Shown one piece after another: positions 25,208 through 33,474 of a stretch of 48,003 nt of DNA. The number at the start of each line of letters is the position of its first letter. Position 1 is the first letter of the stretch. A program made the translations under genes and the position numbers. Where the stretch lies: the NCBI GenBank assembly GCA_022451235.1, contig JAKUOA010000002.1:76229-124231 (forward strand), written 5' to 3'. Below the pieces are notes generated by a model. It ran no database searches and was not told where the DNA came from. It saw only the letters and a program-made list of their open reading frames with translations. The DNA is from Candidatus Thalassarchaeum sp. (GTDB lineage Archaea; Thermoplasmatota; Poseidoniia; Poseidoniales; Thalassarchaeaceae).

Positions 25208-25939
25208 TCAATTAGTAGCTTCCCAAATATAGAATACCCCACTGGCGACAATTCCAATCATTACACCATTGTGAATCCATGCGGATTTCAAAGATTTCAA
25301 CCATCTCTTTCCAGCCTTAACTCCTATGATTGCCGAGACGACTAGAACTAGAGTGATTTGTACGTGAGATAGAATTTCATCTGGCTTAAAGTAAAGATAA
25401 ACTGGAATTCGTGAAAGGTCTACGCATAGAGCGAGAATACTCGCAGTCGCAGCATAGGCCATCTTGTCTGGTAGTCTACGAGTTAGAAACATAGCCCGTA
25501 AAGCCCCTTGATGACCTGATAAGCCACCCATAAACCCAGAAGAGAATCCGCCGAGTCGGTCATTTGCTTCTGGTATTCTATATCCGGTCCAATTTTCTGA
25601 TAGTGTCAGAATTGGTAAAATAATCAAGAATGATCCAATGATTACCAATAAGGGTTCTTGAGGCACTTCATTTTGAAGAATGGCACCCAATACTGCCCCA
25701 ATTACTAACCAAACACCATAATGTCGGAAAGCCGTAAGGTCTACCGAATCCCACATACTCCAGCATTTTGCGGCGTTGTGTGCTCCATGCACTACTGCAA
25801 CTACTGCCACAGCTTCGTGTGGTGGCATTAGGAGCAATGCGAATGGAGTTAGCATTGTAGATAGTCCAAAACCTGCAGGCACGGTTAATGCAGCAGCAAA
25901 GAACGCTCCTAATGCAGCGATTACGAGGATTTCTTCCAT
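25208..25939 (-). CDS. TauE/SafE family membrane permease
   Basis: Predicted multi-pass anion exporter; family members move sulfite, sulfoacetate and related organosulfonates. 243 residues from ATG 25939, chosen because GAGGGA lies 4 bases upstream. Seen: a glycine-rich first half (AALTVPAGFGLSTMLTPFALLLMPPHEAVAV, given here in part as GFGLSTMLTPF), then LGGFSSGFMGGLSGHQGALRA at the start of the second repeat, the classic GxxxGxxxGxxG pattern of this family. About seven to eight hydrophobic segments. It converges with archease and lies 75 bases before the 3' end-proximal GMP reductase stop region. Substrate cannot be inferred from context. Confidence 0.85.
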   Translation of the reverse strand: MEEILVIAALGAFFAAALTVPAGFGLSTMLTPFALLLMPPHEAVAVVAVVHGAHNAAKCWSMWDSVDLTAFRHYGVWLVIGAVLGAILQNEVPQEPLLVIIGSFLIILPILTLSENWTGYRIPEANDRLGGFSSGFMGGLSGHQGALRAMFLTRRLPDKMAYAATASILALCVDLSRIPVYLYFKPDEILSHVQITLVLVVSAIIGVKAGKRWLKSLKSAWIHNGVMIGIVASGVFYIWEATN

Positions 25940-26001
25940 ATGCTCCCTCGTTATCAATAGTGAATGTAGGTCTTTTCCCAATAACAAACCGTAGTTATTG
26001 A

Positions 26002-27054
26002 TTATTCTTCAACATTAAATCTCTGATAAACCTCATTCGTAGTTTGAGTTACTCGAATGAAGGTGGTACATTTTGGTAAGTCTTTGATTCGACGAGCTCC
26101 TACATATGAACACGCAGAGCGAACTCCTCCAAGTATCGCTTGAACAGTAATTTCTAGGGGTCCTCGGTATGGGACTCGAACCTCCTTGCCTTCTGGAGCT
26201 CGATGCTTGGCAACCTCTCCATAGTGAGTTTCCATCGCCTTTGCACTAGACATTCCGTAGAATGACTTGTACTGCTTTCCATTGTCAGCCGTAACAAGTT
26301 CCCCACCTGATTCATCATGTCCGGCAAACATACCTCCGAGCATGACGAAATCAGATCCTGCGGCAAAGGCTTTCGCTACATCACCTGGGCTAGAACAACC
26401 ACCGTCAGCCATGACGTGGCCGGCCAATCCATGTGCCGCGTCTGCACATTCTGCAATTGCAGAGAGTTGAGGATACCCCACACCTGCTACTTTGCGAGTT
26501 GTACAGACTGAACCAGGCCCAATTCCAACCTTGACAATGTCTGCTCCGGCTAGGATTAACGCTTCAGTCATTTCTCGAGTTGCGACGTTGCCGGCGATAA
26601 TTATGGAAGATGAAAATTCCTTTCTTACCCTCTTCACAAAATCCAAAAACACTTCACGATATCCATTTGCGACATCAATACAAATTAATTTGGTTCCTGA
26701 ATTAGTATCCATTTTGCGCTTTAGTAAATCGAAAGAATTCTCTGTTGACCCACAGGTAACGGCGACAAATTCAGGATTTATGCCCTCATTCCAAGCCTCA
26801 GCATACTCTCGGGTAGAGTAAAATTTTTGCATACAGGTCATCATTTGGTGCTTTTGTAATTCTGCAGCTATGGAGAATAATCCTGTGGTGTCCATATTCG
26901 CAGCCACAATTGGCACACCAGTCCAGGTTACATCAGAGTGTCGAAATTTAAATTCTCGAACTAAAGTAACGTCGGACCGTGAAACCAGCGTACTACGTTT
27001 TGGTCTAATCAATACATCATCAAAAGTTAGCTTCACATCGTGGTCAACACGCAT
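26002..27054 (-). CDS. guaC: GMP reductase
   Basis: NADPH-dependent conversion of GMP to IMP and ammonia in purine salvage. 350 residues from ATG 27054, aligning with the usual start of the family ([19 protein letters not shown]); an ATG at 27084 adds ten residues. Seen: [41 protein letters not shown] with catalytic Cys184, [43 protein letters not shown] and [12 protein letters not shown]. The close match to animal/bacterial GuaC patterns, the absence of CBS domains and the ESGGE and MSS loops separate it from IMP dehydrogenase. GMP reductase is uncommon in archaea, so transfer from bacteria or eukaryotes is likely. tRNA-Glu lies upstream on the same strand. Confidence 0.92.
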   Translation of the reverse strand: MRVDHDVKLTFDDVLIRPKRSTLVSRSDVTLVREFKFRHSDVTWTGVPIVAANMDTTGLFSIAAELQKHQMMTCMQKFYSTREYAEAWNEGINPEFVAVTCGSTENSFDLLKRKMDTNSGTKLICIDVANGYREVFLDFVKRVRKEFSSSIIIAGNVATREMTEALILAGADIVKVGIGPGSVCTTRKVAGVGYPQLSAIAECADAAHGLAGHVMADGGCSSPGDVAKAFAAGSDFVMLGGMFAGHDESGGELVTADNGKQYKSFYGMSSAKAMETHYGEVAKHRAPEGKEVRVPYRGPLEITVQAILGGVRSACSYVGARRIKDLPKCTTFIRVTQTTNEVYQRFNVEE

Positions 27055-27134
27055 CTGAACCTTACTACTCCAACGAAGGTCCATTTAAGACGGTTCTGAC
27101 CGAGTCTATCTGAATAGAATCTCTAATTTTTTGT

Positions 27135-27212
27135 TGGTGCTCGTGCCGGGATTTGAACCCGGGTCGACGGATCGAGAGTCCGTCATGATGGACCGAACTA
27201 CACTACACGAGC
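27135..27212 (-). tRNA. tRNA-Glu (anticodon CTC)
   Basis: On the minus strand the acceptor GCTCGTG (27212-27206) pairs with CACGAGC. The anticodon stem ACGGA/TCCGT encloses loop CTCTCGA, giving anticodon CTC (glutamate, GAG). T-arm CCGGG-TTCAAAT-CCCGG. Discriminator A at 27138, and encoded CCA at 27137-27135. No intron. It is oriented towards guaC. Confidence 0.95.
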
Positions 27213-27274
27213 GAGTAGTACGACGACTGAGGCTCTGTATTTGAAAACGATGGATAGATATTTTTCACTCACAC

Positions 27275-27299
27275 CTTCACTTTCACTTTCACTTTCCAC
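27275..27299 (+). repeat. Short tandem repeat of TTTCAC
   Basis: Three to four copies of the hexamer TTTCAC (first and last imperfect) lie in the leader of the small gene pair, ending about 18 bases before ATG 27318. The run is purine-poor on the + strand. It could vary in copy number by slippage and change promoter spacing; otherwise no function is visible. Confidence 0.5.
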
Positions 27300-27317
27300 T
27301 CTTCTGTCTTTATTGAT

Positions 27318-27617
27318 ATGCTGACCGACCGACATCAGGCCATGAACCGAAGCCCAAACAACGACATCCGAAGAGTCTACAGGAAGAGACCAGAACCAGT
27401 CCGTATAGTCTCCTTTTCTAGTCTAAACAAGACCACTGCTAATCGAAAAACGAATAATCCAGAATTTTTAGTTAACTCCTCTAATGCAAATGCTATAGAT
27501 GGTCAGTGGCAACCAATGCCAAGACCTGCGATAGAGGTTAATGTCAGTCCTTCTAGCTGGAGTGGCTTGCATTCCCGGGTTCTAGCATCCCGAAAAATTT
27601 CCGTGGAGGCTTTCTGA
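27318..27617 (+). CDS. Small basic hypothetical protein
   Basis: 99 residues, Arg/Lys/Asn/Ser-rich and low in hydrophobic residues, probably disordered (RRVYRKRPEPVRIVSFSS near the N-terminus). No family recognised. Support for it being real: its stop overlaps the ATG of the winged-helix gene (TGATG), and that gene's GGAGG site lies within its last codons. ATG 27342 is an alternative start. A nucleic-acid-binding accessory to its partner is possible but inferred only from charge and pairing. Confidence 0.45.
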   Translation: MLTDRHQAMNRSPNNDIRRVYRKRPEPVRIVSFSSLNKTTANRKTNNPEFLVNSSNANAIDGQWQPMPRPAIEVNVSPSSWSGLHSRVLASRKISVEAF

Positions 27618-27871
27618 TGTCCCGTACACGAAGATTACGAGAAGCGGTATTGGTACTACTTGAGGAAAAAGGAACAGCTAATACAGTAGAGGTATTTGAT
27701 CACTTAAATGAAAGATTTCGATGGGGGGCAACCATGAACCAAGTAGGAAATATTCTTGCTAAGGATCGTCGTTTTTCTAAAGTAGGCCATCAAAGGGGAC
27801 AATTTAGGGGCAGTGTATACACAGTCTGTGTTTGGTCACTATCAACCGAACCACTAATTCCAGCAGTTTAA
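27617..27871 (+). CDS. Winged-helix-like small protein
   Basis: 84 residues. The first 50 read as helix-turn-helix (LREAVLVLLEEKGTANTVEV, then FDHLNERF, then a recognition-helix-like TMNQVGNILAKDRRFSKVG), followed by a beta-wing (FRGSVYTVCVWSL). This is the order of a winged-helix DNA-binding domain, similar to archaeal transcription-factor or replication-associated wHTH modules. GGAGG 8 bases before the ATG, plus one-base stop/start overlap with the preceding gene, support the start. Target unknown; it could regulate its own operon or neighbouring genes. Confidence 0.65.
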   Translation: MSRTRRLREAVLVLLEEKGTANTVEVFDHLNERFRWGATMNQVGNILAKDRRFSKVGHQRGQFRGSVYTVCVWSLSTEPLIPAV

Positions 27872-27911
27872 CCGTGCAAGGAATGAAGACTGAAAGAGCC
27901 TTCCGTAGAGT

Positions 27912-28802
27912 GTGGGAACCGTTCGAGATTGGCTTGTTTTGTTCCGTGCTGGAAATTGTATTACCGGATTTGTAGGTGTATTCCTAGGGGCGATTCTTAC
28001 TCTAGAGGAGTTGCCATCTGGTAATAATCTCAATATTACTACTCTTCTGGCATTGTCGGTATATTCTTTCATGGCATCATGGAATGCTCTGAATGATTAT
28101 CTCGATCTCGAAATAGACAAAATTAATCGACCAGATAGGCCTCTTCCTTCTGGCCGAATAAATAAGACTGTAGCCATGATAGCGATTATCTCGGGCTGTA
28201 TTATTTCCTTTGGTTCCCTATTCTTAGCAGGCCAAATAGCTAACGATTTGACCGACAATTTTGAAGATTGGTATCCTACAATCGCAATCTGGTTTCTAGC
28301 ATTAGCCCTACTGCTAAATTACGAAGATGACCGTGTATTATTAGGGTTAAAAAACAGGGGTTTACCCGGTAACCTTGCAATTTCTATTTCCGTAGGCTTA
28401 GTGGTTTTATTCGGTGCTGCAGGCATATTTGATCCACTCAACCAAAGAGCAGTCTCCCTATTTGTCATTGGGACGCTTTACAATTTTTCTCGTGAAATCA
28501 TAAAAGATGTCGAGGATATGGATGGCGATAAGGGAAGAAATACCTACGCAATGAGGGTAGGTGCTGATAAGGCTAGGTTAACATCTTGGGTTATTTTATT
28601 AATCACCTTAGTAGCTTTACTTACTCCATTTGCCATGGGTATTTTCGAGTTAATACACATAGTTTTCCTAGCACCTGGTCTATTTACTCTTATGAGTGTG
28701 AAGAAACACATCTATTTGGCGGAAGATACAGCGGCCTCGAGGATGATTAAAATCTCAATGACTTTTACTATGATTGGGCTAATTTTGGCCGCAATATGGT
28801 GA
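27912..28802 (+). CDS. UbiA-family prenyltransferase, probably digeranylgeranylglyceryl phosphate synthase
   Basis: Membrane enzyme that likely adds the second geranylgeranyl chain to geranylgeranylglyceryl phosphate in archaeal ether-lipid synthesis. 296 residues with GTG start. Seen: the first Asp-rich motif NDYLDLEID at 61-69, followed by KINRPDRPLPSG; the second motif REIIKDVEDMDGDKG at 194-208, followed by RNTYAMRVG. Eight to nine hydrophobic segments. The pair of motifs, with KDVEDMDGD rather than the DID of quinone enzymes, matches archaeal DGGGP synthases. A role in menaquinone or heme-type prenylation is the main alternative. Its stop abuts the argF stop on the other strand. Confidence 0.82.
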   Translation: MGTVRDWLVLFRAGNCITGFVGVFLGAILTLEELPSGNNLNITTLLALSVYSFMASWNALNDYLDLEIDKINRPDRPLPSGRINKTVAMIAIISGCIISFGSLFLAGQIANDLTDNFEDWYPTIAIWFLALALLLNYEDDRVLLGLKNRGLPGNLAISISVGLVVLFGAAGIFDPLNQRAVSLFVIGTLYNFSREIIKDVEDMDGDKGRNTYAMRVGADKARLTSWVILLITLVALLTPFAMGIFELIHIVFLAPGLFTLMSVKKHIYLAEDTAASRMIKISMTFTMIGLILAAIW

Positions 28803-29753
28803 TTACATTTCGTTATATGCGTGCCAAGCTTCGTTATTGCAAAGATAGGTAAGAAGAGACATTTGAGCCCACATTCTATTTTCTGCCTGGTCCAAAACTA
28901 TGCTATTGCGGGAGTCAATAACCGCATCGGTTACTTCCTCTCCTCTATGGGCGGGTAAACAATGCATGAATACATAATCAGGTTGAGCGTGTGCTACTAG
29001 TTCCTCATTAACTTGAAATCCTTCGAATGCGGAAAACTTGTCTGCCATATGTTCTTCTCCCATGGAAACGAAAATATCAGTATAGATGACTGAAGCATTT
29101 CTAACTGCCTCGACTGGGTCATTTGTTCCAATTATTTTGGCTCCAGTCTTGGAGGCTATACCTTCACATCGTGAAAGTATATTTGCATCAGGCTCCATAC
29201 CAACGGGGGTTGCGTATTTGATATCATAACCTAGAGCAAGGGCTGCTAATGCAAGGTCATGGAATACGTTGTTACCATCTCCAACCCAAGCGATATGGCC
29301 CTCCGAATTCGCAAGTTCACGAATTGCCATTAAATCGGCTGCCGACTGACAAGGATGGTGGAGATCAGATAGGGCATTGATAACTGGAACCGTAGCCGTT
29401 CTCGCTAGTTCCTCCACATCTGCATGACCGAAACATCGGTATGTTATACCATCTAAAAAGCGAGATAAAACTGCAGCAGTATCCCCAATTGATTCAGATT
29501 TACCTAGTTGAATGTCATTGGCAAGTAGGGTCAATGGCTGCCCGCCGAGACGACTCACACCCACTTCAAAGGAAACTCTTGTTCGTGTTGATGGCTTTTC
29601 GTAAATCGAACCTATCGACATACCATCTAGAGGTTTGAAATCTTGGTGAATAGATACATCGTTCTTGTAGCGAATTGCCCAATTGATAATGTCATCTAAG
29701 TCATCGACTAAATCATCAATGGCTAGTAAGTTCTTTTTCTCAGTGTTGCTCAT
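28803..29753 (-). CDS. argF: Ornithine carbamoyltransferase
   Basis: Makes citrulline from ornithine and carbamoyl phosphate in arginine synthesis. 316 residues from ATG 29753, chosen because GGAGA lies 8 bases upstream; ATG 29777 is possible. Seen: carbamoyl-phosphate loop STRTR at 55-59, HPCQSAADL, the ornithine-side loop around VSMGEE, and HCLPAHRGEEV with the catalytic Cys. The STRTR and HCLPA motifs separate it from aspartate carbamoyltransferase. Its 5' end overlaps the 3' end of the GPN-loop GTPase by 14 bases, so the two are probably translationally linked. No other arginine gene is nearby. Confidence 0.95.
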   Translation of the reverse strand: MSNTEKKNLLAIDDLVDDLDDIINWAIRYKNDVSIHQDFKPLDGMSIGSIYEKPSTRTRVSFEVGVSRLGGQPLTLLANDIQLGKSESIGDTAAVLSRFLDGITYRCFGHADVEELARTATVPVINALSDLHHPCQSAADLMAIRELANSEGHIAWVGDGNNVFHDLALAALALGYDIKYATPVGMEPDANILSRCEGIASKTGAKIIGTNDPVEAVRNASVIYTDIFVSMGEEHMADKFSAFEGFQVNEELVAHAQPDYVFMHCLPAHRGEEVTDAVIDSRNSIVLDQAENRMWAQMSLLTYLCNNEAWHAYNEM

Positions 29754-30585
29754 GTTCAATATCTCCTGCGAATCCATCCCTCATATCAGCCATTCCGCCA
29801 AAAATTGTCTGAGCAAATGTTAGCATATCTGCCAAACCTTCCTCTTCCTCACTGGATAGGGGAACAAGTCCTGGTTGAATAGCAGCATGTTGCATCATTC
29901 TAAGTTGCCCTATGGCAAATTCGGCTCTCGAGGTACTGGAATTTTGATCCATTGATTCTGCAGCAGATTCTTCGTAAAGTGCGGCTTCTAAAACATCTAG
30001 GTTTTCACCCCATTCGAGAATTTTGTCTAATACTTCAGGCTCTAACAAATCTGCTTTGGAAAGAAAGTTAGCTGTTGGAAGGCCAAGTCTAAAGTGAACT
30101 ATTGAGGAAAGTAGCATCTGTGATACAAATCCACTGGGTGTTTGGGACAACATAGGGTCGAATAGGAAGGCTAGACATGCTCTACCTTGACCTAATACTT
30201 CGACCAAATGGCTGCTGGCCTCACGAAATGCGAATAACTCGACTTGCCCCGGTGTATCAATAACCAGAATGTCACCGGAAAGTCCTTCAATCTCATCGAA
30301 GACATCTATAGCCTGTGAGGCGACTAAGTCGGCTGCAAGAATCTGAGCGCCATTTGGTCCAAGATCGTACTCATCCATGACATCAGATAAAGAAACTAAA
30401 TCTCTTACATCGAATTCAGGGTCATAATGTACTCTTTCAGCCCCGGGGTCTAGATTAATTGTCAATACATCTACCTGCAAAAATCTCGCCCAACGTTGGA
30501 ATGCAGTGACTAAACTACTCTTTCCAGCACCTGCTGTGCCTACAACGAAGATTACTGGCGGGGTGGTTCCGTCTTGATTGCTCAT
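29740..30585 (-). CDS. GPN-loop GTPase
   Basis: Member of the Gpn/XAB1 family of self-activating dimeric GTPases; the eukaryotic members help assemble RNA polymerase. 281 residues from ATG 30585. Seen: Walker A GTAGAGKSS at 16-24, LDPGAERVHYDP, the diagnostic Gly-Pro-Asn loop in YDLGPNGAQIL, DTPGQVELF (G3) and the LSKADLL (G4-like NxxD variant). The long upstream extension (to 30675) is unlikely because it runs into the divergent promoter region. Downstream argF overlaps. Archaeal role unproven; by analogy it may chaperone a large complex. Confidence 0.9.
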   Translation of the reverse strand: MSNQDGTTPPVIFVVGTAGAGKSSLVTAFQRWARFLQVDVLTINLDPGAERVHYDPEFDVRDLVSLSDVMDEYDLGPNGAQILAADLVASQAIDVFDEIEGLSGDILVIDTPGQVELFAFREASSHLVEVLGQGRACLAFLFDPMLSQTPSGFVSQMLLSSIVHFRLGLPTANFLSKADLLEPEVLDKILEWGENLDVLEAALYEESAAESMDQNSSTSRAEFAIGQLRMMQHAAIQPGLVPLSSEEEEGLADMLTFAQTIFGGMADMRDGFAGDIEHEQH

Positions 30586-30632
30586 AAAGGGCTGCTGGGA
30601 GGAGCAGTAATTCAACCATTCGTGTTTGGAAT

Positions 30633-30647
30633 CAGTCCGTAGGACTG
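30633..30647. promoter_or_regulatory. Perfect 6-bp inverted repeat, GTA loop, between divergent genes
   Basis: CAGTCC-GTA-GGACTG sits in the 126-base gap between the GPN GTPase (minus) and the polyproline protein (plus), where one regulator could act on both. The same arrangement with a GTA or TAC centre occurs at 6453 and 33412. Confidence 0.4.
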
Positions 30648-30711
30648 TGGGCGAGCAATGGTTAAACCAATCCAATGCACGTCAAGACCTACCCTTGAGG
30701 GTGCATCCGCC

Positions 30712-33408
30712 ATGTCCGATACTCCACCCCCTCCTCCGGGAATGCCTCCCATACCCCCTCCACCGCCTCCGCCTGGCTTCGACAAAGGTAACGAGGAGGA
30801 TGAGGTTAAAATTGCAATAGACAATGAAGGCGATGATGGTTCTGAGATGAATAATATCCACCAATTAGTCGATGAATTACCCTCTTTGGCAGATATGGAA
30901 AGCCCTCCGCCACCGCCTCCTGGATTGGATACACCTCCGCCACTTCCACCAGATTTTGACACTCCTCCTCCCCCTCCACCAGGATTAGATGCAATCGAAG
31001 AGGAAGGAAATTGGGATGTCGATGAACTAGAAATTCAATCATTCGATGATACACTTTCATCTCTAGAGCAGATGAATGAAGAAGAGGTTGTTGAAGAAAT
31101 AAGTGTAGATTCAGACGAAGCAACTCAGGATTGGAATGCCGCTCTGGATCAAGTATTTTCAGAGGAGGGGGATAAACAACCGGAATCCGATGGAGAAGAA
31201 GTTCCTCAATTACCTCTATCTAGTAATCTTCGACCTTCAGCCGAAGTAGATTCTATTCCTGGTGACAAATTATACGTCACTTTGAAGGAGACCGAAGAAT
31301 CAGTACTAAATCCAGATGGCACAGTCCGACAACAATCCATTGATGGTGAATTAATTCTAAGAAATTCAAGTCGAAAAGATCGTGCATGGGATATTGAAGT
31401 AATGCTTCAAAATACTGCTTCGACAGATATAGGTGGTGGCGCAATAACTGTCCGTGAGTTAGACGCAACCCAAACTAGCAACCTTCCATACACAGCATCA
31501 GGCCCTAGAATGATGATTCTCAAAGAGCATATCGACACAGAACCTGAACGGCCACAGGAGTCTAGTCTTTCAATGATATATTCCGAACATGCACAGGAGG
31601 TCCTTATTCGTCTTAGTGTTGAAAATATAGCACCAGTAAGTTTGAATGATGTTGTGGTTAGAAGGGCACTTCCTGAAAATTTTGAATTGTCGGAAGGTCC
31701 CGAATATGACATAAATGACGGTGAATTAATTTGGCACATTGGCCGACTTCCTGTCGGAGAGAGCGCTTCGTTAGAGATACTCCCAAGAGTGACTACTAGG
31801 ACGATTCAGCGCTTCGCTACTGGCGCAGTTAATGCTGCATATTCTTGTGAGGCGACGGTCTCAAGAGCACAATTTGATTCGGTAAAATCTCGAGCTCGTC
31901 AATTTGGTTATGTTTCACCTAAGGAAGATGACCGACCTGACATATTCCACTGTAAGTTGGTAGTCGAAAATCGTTCTTCATTCGTTGTCAGTCTATCAGC
32001 TGCAACTGTTTGGTTAGCGGGTCGCAGTGAGCCTTTTTTGGAGGTGGAAGATATTCGTGAAGATATCCCTCCCGAAGGTCTTTGGGACTCAATCGAGAAG
32101 AGAATTGAAGCAATTGATAAACCAAATTTCACCCATGAAATCAATTATTCAATTTTGCCTAGGGTAAATGTCGAATCCAATGGTATTTTGGAGTTAAAGG
32201 AAAGAAGTTTCAAAGTACTGGATGCGGAGGTAAACAAACAGTACAGTATTTCCCGAATACGTTCCTATGTGGAATCAGATTTAGAATGCATATCTGTAGT
32301 TGAAAATACCGGTTCTGCACCAATTAACGTAATGCGTTTACTCGATGATATTCCGGGTATTTTCAACCCACCCGCAATTAATCAAGTACGAATTGAAATG
32401 GAAGGCTCTGATCTAAACGATGACCAGTACAGAATAGAGGTCGTAGATGGAACTCAACTAGAGGAGCAATTGATATCACCAGATTCACAAGGTCATGCTC
32501 TAAGAATTACTGTAGGCACATCTGCGCCTCTCGGATTGCAACCTGGAAAATCATTGACCATAACTTATCCACTCCATGCCGCCGATCCTTCTCCTCAAAA
32601 TAACAAACTCGCAGCCCCAATTCGTGCTGATTTCAGTATGGAAAGATTCGGCCCCGTTGCTACGCGCCATTGCAATCGTGCGCCACTAATTCGTGTGGTC
32701 CATCGCCGTAGAAGATTCTCAACTGGAAAAGAAGTATTCCCAGCTGCTGGTCCAGGCCGCTATGAAATCCTCTTAATGTTCCAAAATGACTCGGATAGTG
32801 CTCTAGAGGATTTGTCACTTCACGATGTAGTTCCCGGTACATTCAACATCGAGAAATCCACGGTTCGTTCAAATCAATCTGGCGAGAGAGTTGTTGATTA
32901 TAGTAAGGAATCTGCTAGAGAGGGGACTCATGTGACATGGCCAATTGGTAGAATCGAAAAGGATGAACGAATAGAAGTTGTTTTTGAAATTCAAGGAGAT
33001 TCAGAGAGCGAATACAAGGTAGCGGATGCTCAAGATTACCACGGAGCCACTTTCGGAGACGAAGTAGATGAAGAACCGAACTTACCTGAATGGGCTGATG
33101 AAGCTAGTAGAATCACTTTAGAAGCCGCTGATGTAGAACCTGAAATAGATCTCGACCCTCAACTTGAGGATAAAGGGGGAGAAGAAAACGGCTCAAATAC
33201 AGATATTGGTGTCGACTTATCTACACCCCAGGTGCTGAATGTTGAAGCGAGAACTGAGGAAAATGAGGAGAATATTGACGAATCCAATGTCGATGAAGGA
33301 GAGGTACAGAAACCAACAATAGTTACTCCGGATGTTTGCCCTGTTTGCGGCACAGAGGCTTCAGTTGGTGCATCGTCCTGCGAAACTTGTAGCTTCCAAT
33401 TCAGTTAA
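30712..33408 (+). CDS. Large cytoplasmic-looking protein: polyproline N-terminus, DUF11-like domains, zinc ribbon
   Basis: 898 residues from ATG 30712 (MSDTPPPPPG). Residues 1-110 hold several PPPPPG and PPPPPPG runs separated by acidic segments; about 110-190 is acidic linker. Then a run of beta-sandwich units resembling DUF11/conserved-repeat domains, for example LPENFELSEGPEYDINDG with ELIWHIGRLPVGES and, later, VVPGTFNIEKSTV with HVTWPIGRIEKDERIEV. An acidic linker follows, and a C-terminal zinc ribbon CPVCG with CETC ends the protein. No signal peptide or membrane helix is seen, although DUF11-like units usually sit outside the cell. The proline runs would demand aIF5A for translation. 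Function unknown; a multivalent scaffold is my best guess. Confidence 0.7.
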   Translation: MSDTPPPPPGMPPIPPPPPPPGFDKGNEEDEVKIAIDNEGDDGSEMNNIHQLVDELPSLADMESPPPPPPGLDTPPPLPPDFDTPPPPPPGLDAIEEEGNWDVDELEIQSFDDTLSSLEQMNEEEVVEEISVDSDEATQDWNAALDQVFSEEGDKQPESDGEEVPQLPLSSNLRPSAEVDSIPGDKLYVTLKETEESVLNPDGTVRQQSIDGELILRNSSRKDRAWDIEVMLQNTASTDIGGGAITVRELDATQTSNLPYTASGPRMMILKEHIDTEPERPQESSLSMIYSEHAQEVLIRLSVENIAPVSLNDVVVRRALPENFELSEGPEYDINDGELIWHIGRLPVGESASLEILPRVTTRTIQRFATGAVNAAYSCEATVSRAQFDSVKSRARQFGYVSPKEDDRPDIFHCKLVVENRSSFVVSLSAATVWLAGRSEPFLEVEDIREDIPPEGLWDSIEKRIEAIDKPNFTHEINYSILPRVNVESNGILELKERSFKVLDAEVNKQYSISRIRSYVESDLECISVVENTGSAPINVMRLLDDIPGIFNPPAINQVRIEMEGSDLNDDQYRIEVVDGTQLEEQLISPDSQGHALRITVGTSAPLGLQPGKSLTITYPLHAADPSPQNNKLAAPIRADFSMERFGPVATRHCNRAPLIRVVHRRRRFSTGKEVFPAAGPGRYEILLMFQNDSDSALEDLSLHDVVPGTFNIEKSTVRSNQSGERVVDYSKESAREGTHVTWPIGRIEKDERIEVVFEIQGDSESEYKVADAQDYHGATFGDEVDEEPNLPEWADEASRITLEAADVEPEIDLDPQLEDKGGEENGSNTDIGVDLSTPQVLNVEARTEENEENIDESNVDEGEVQKPTIVTPDVCPVCGTEASVGASSCETCSFQFS

Positions 33409-33411
33409 TTT

Positions 33412-33434
33412 CGGCTCACATTACATGTGAGCCG
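33412..33434. promoter_or_regulatory. Perfect 10-bp inverted repeat, TAC loop, before the DUF106 operon
   Basis: CGGCTCACAT-TAC-ATGTGAGCCG, starting 4 bases after the preceding stop and 40 bases before the DUF106 start. It may be an operator, a processing hairpin or a barrier between transcripts. No T-run follows, which argues against a plain terminator. Confidence 0.6.
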
Positions 33435-33474
33435 CGCCGAATCCTTCAATTGAGAGCCTTAGAGACGAAGTCAC

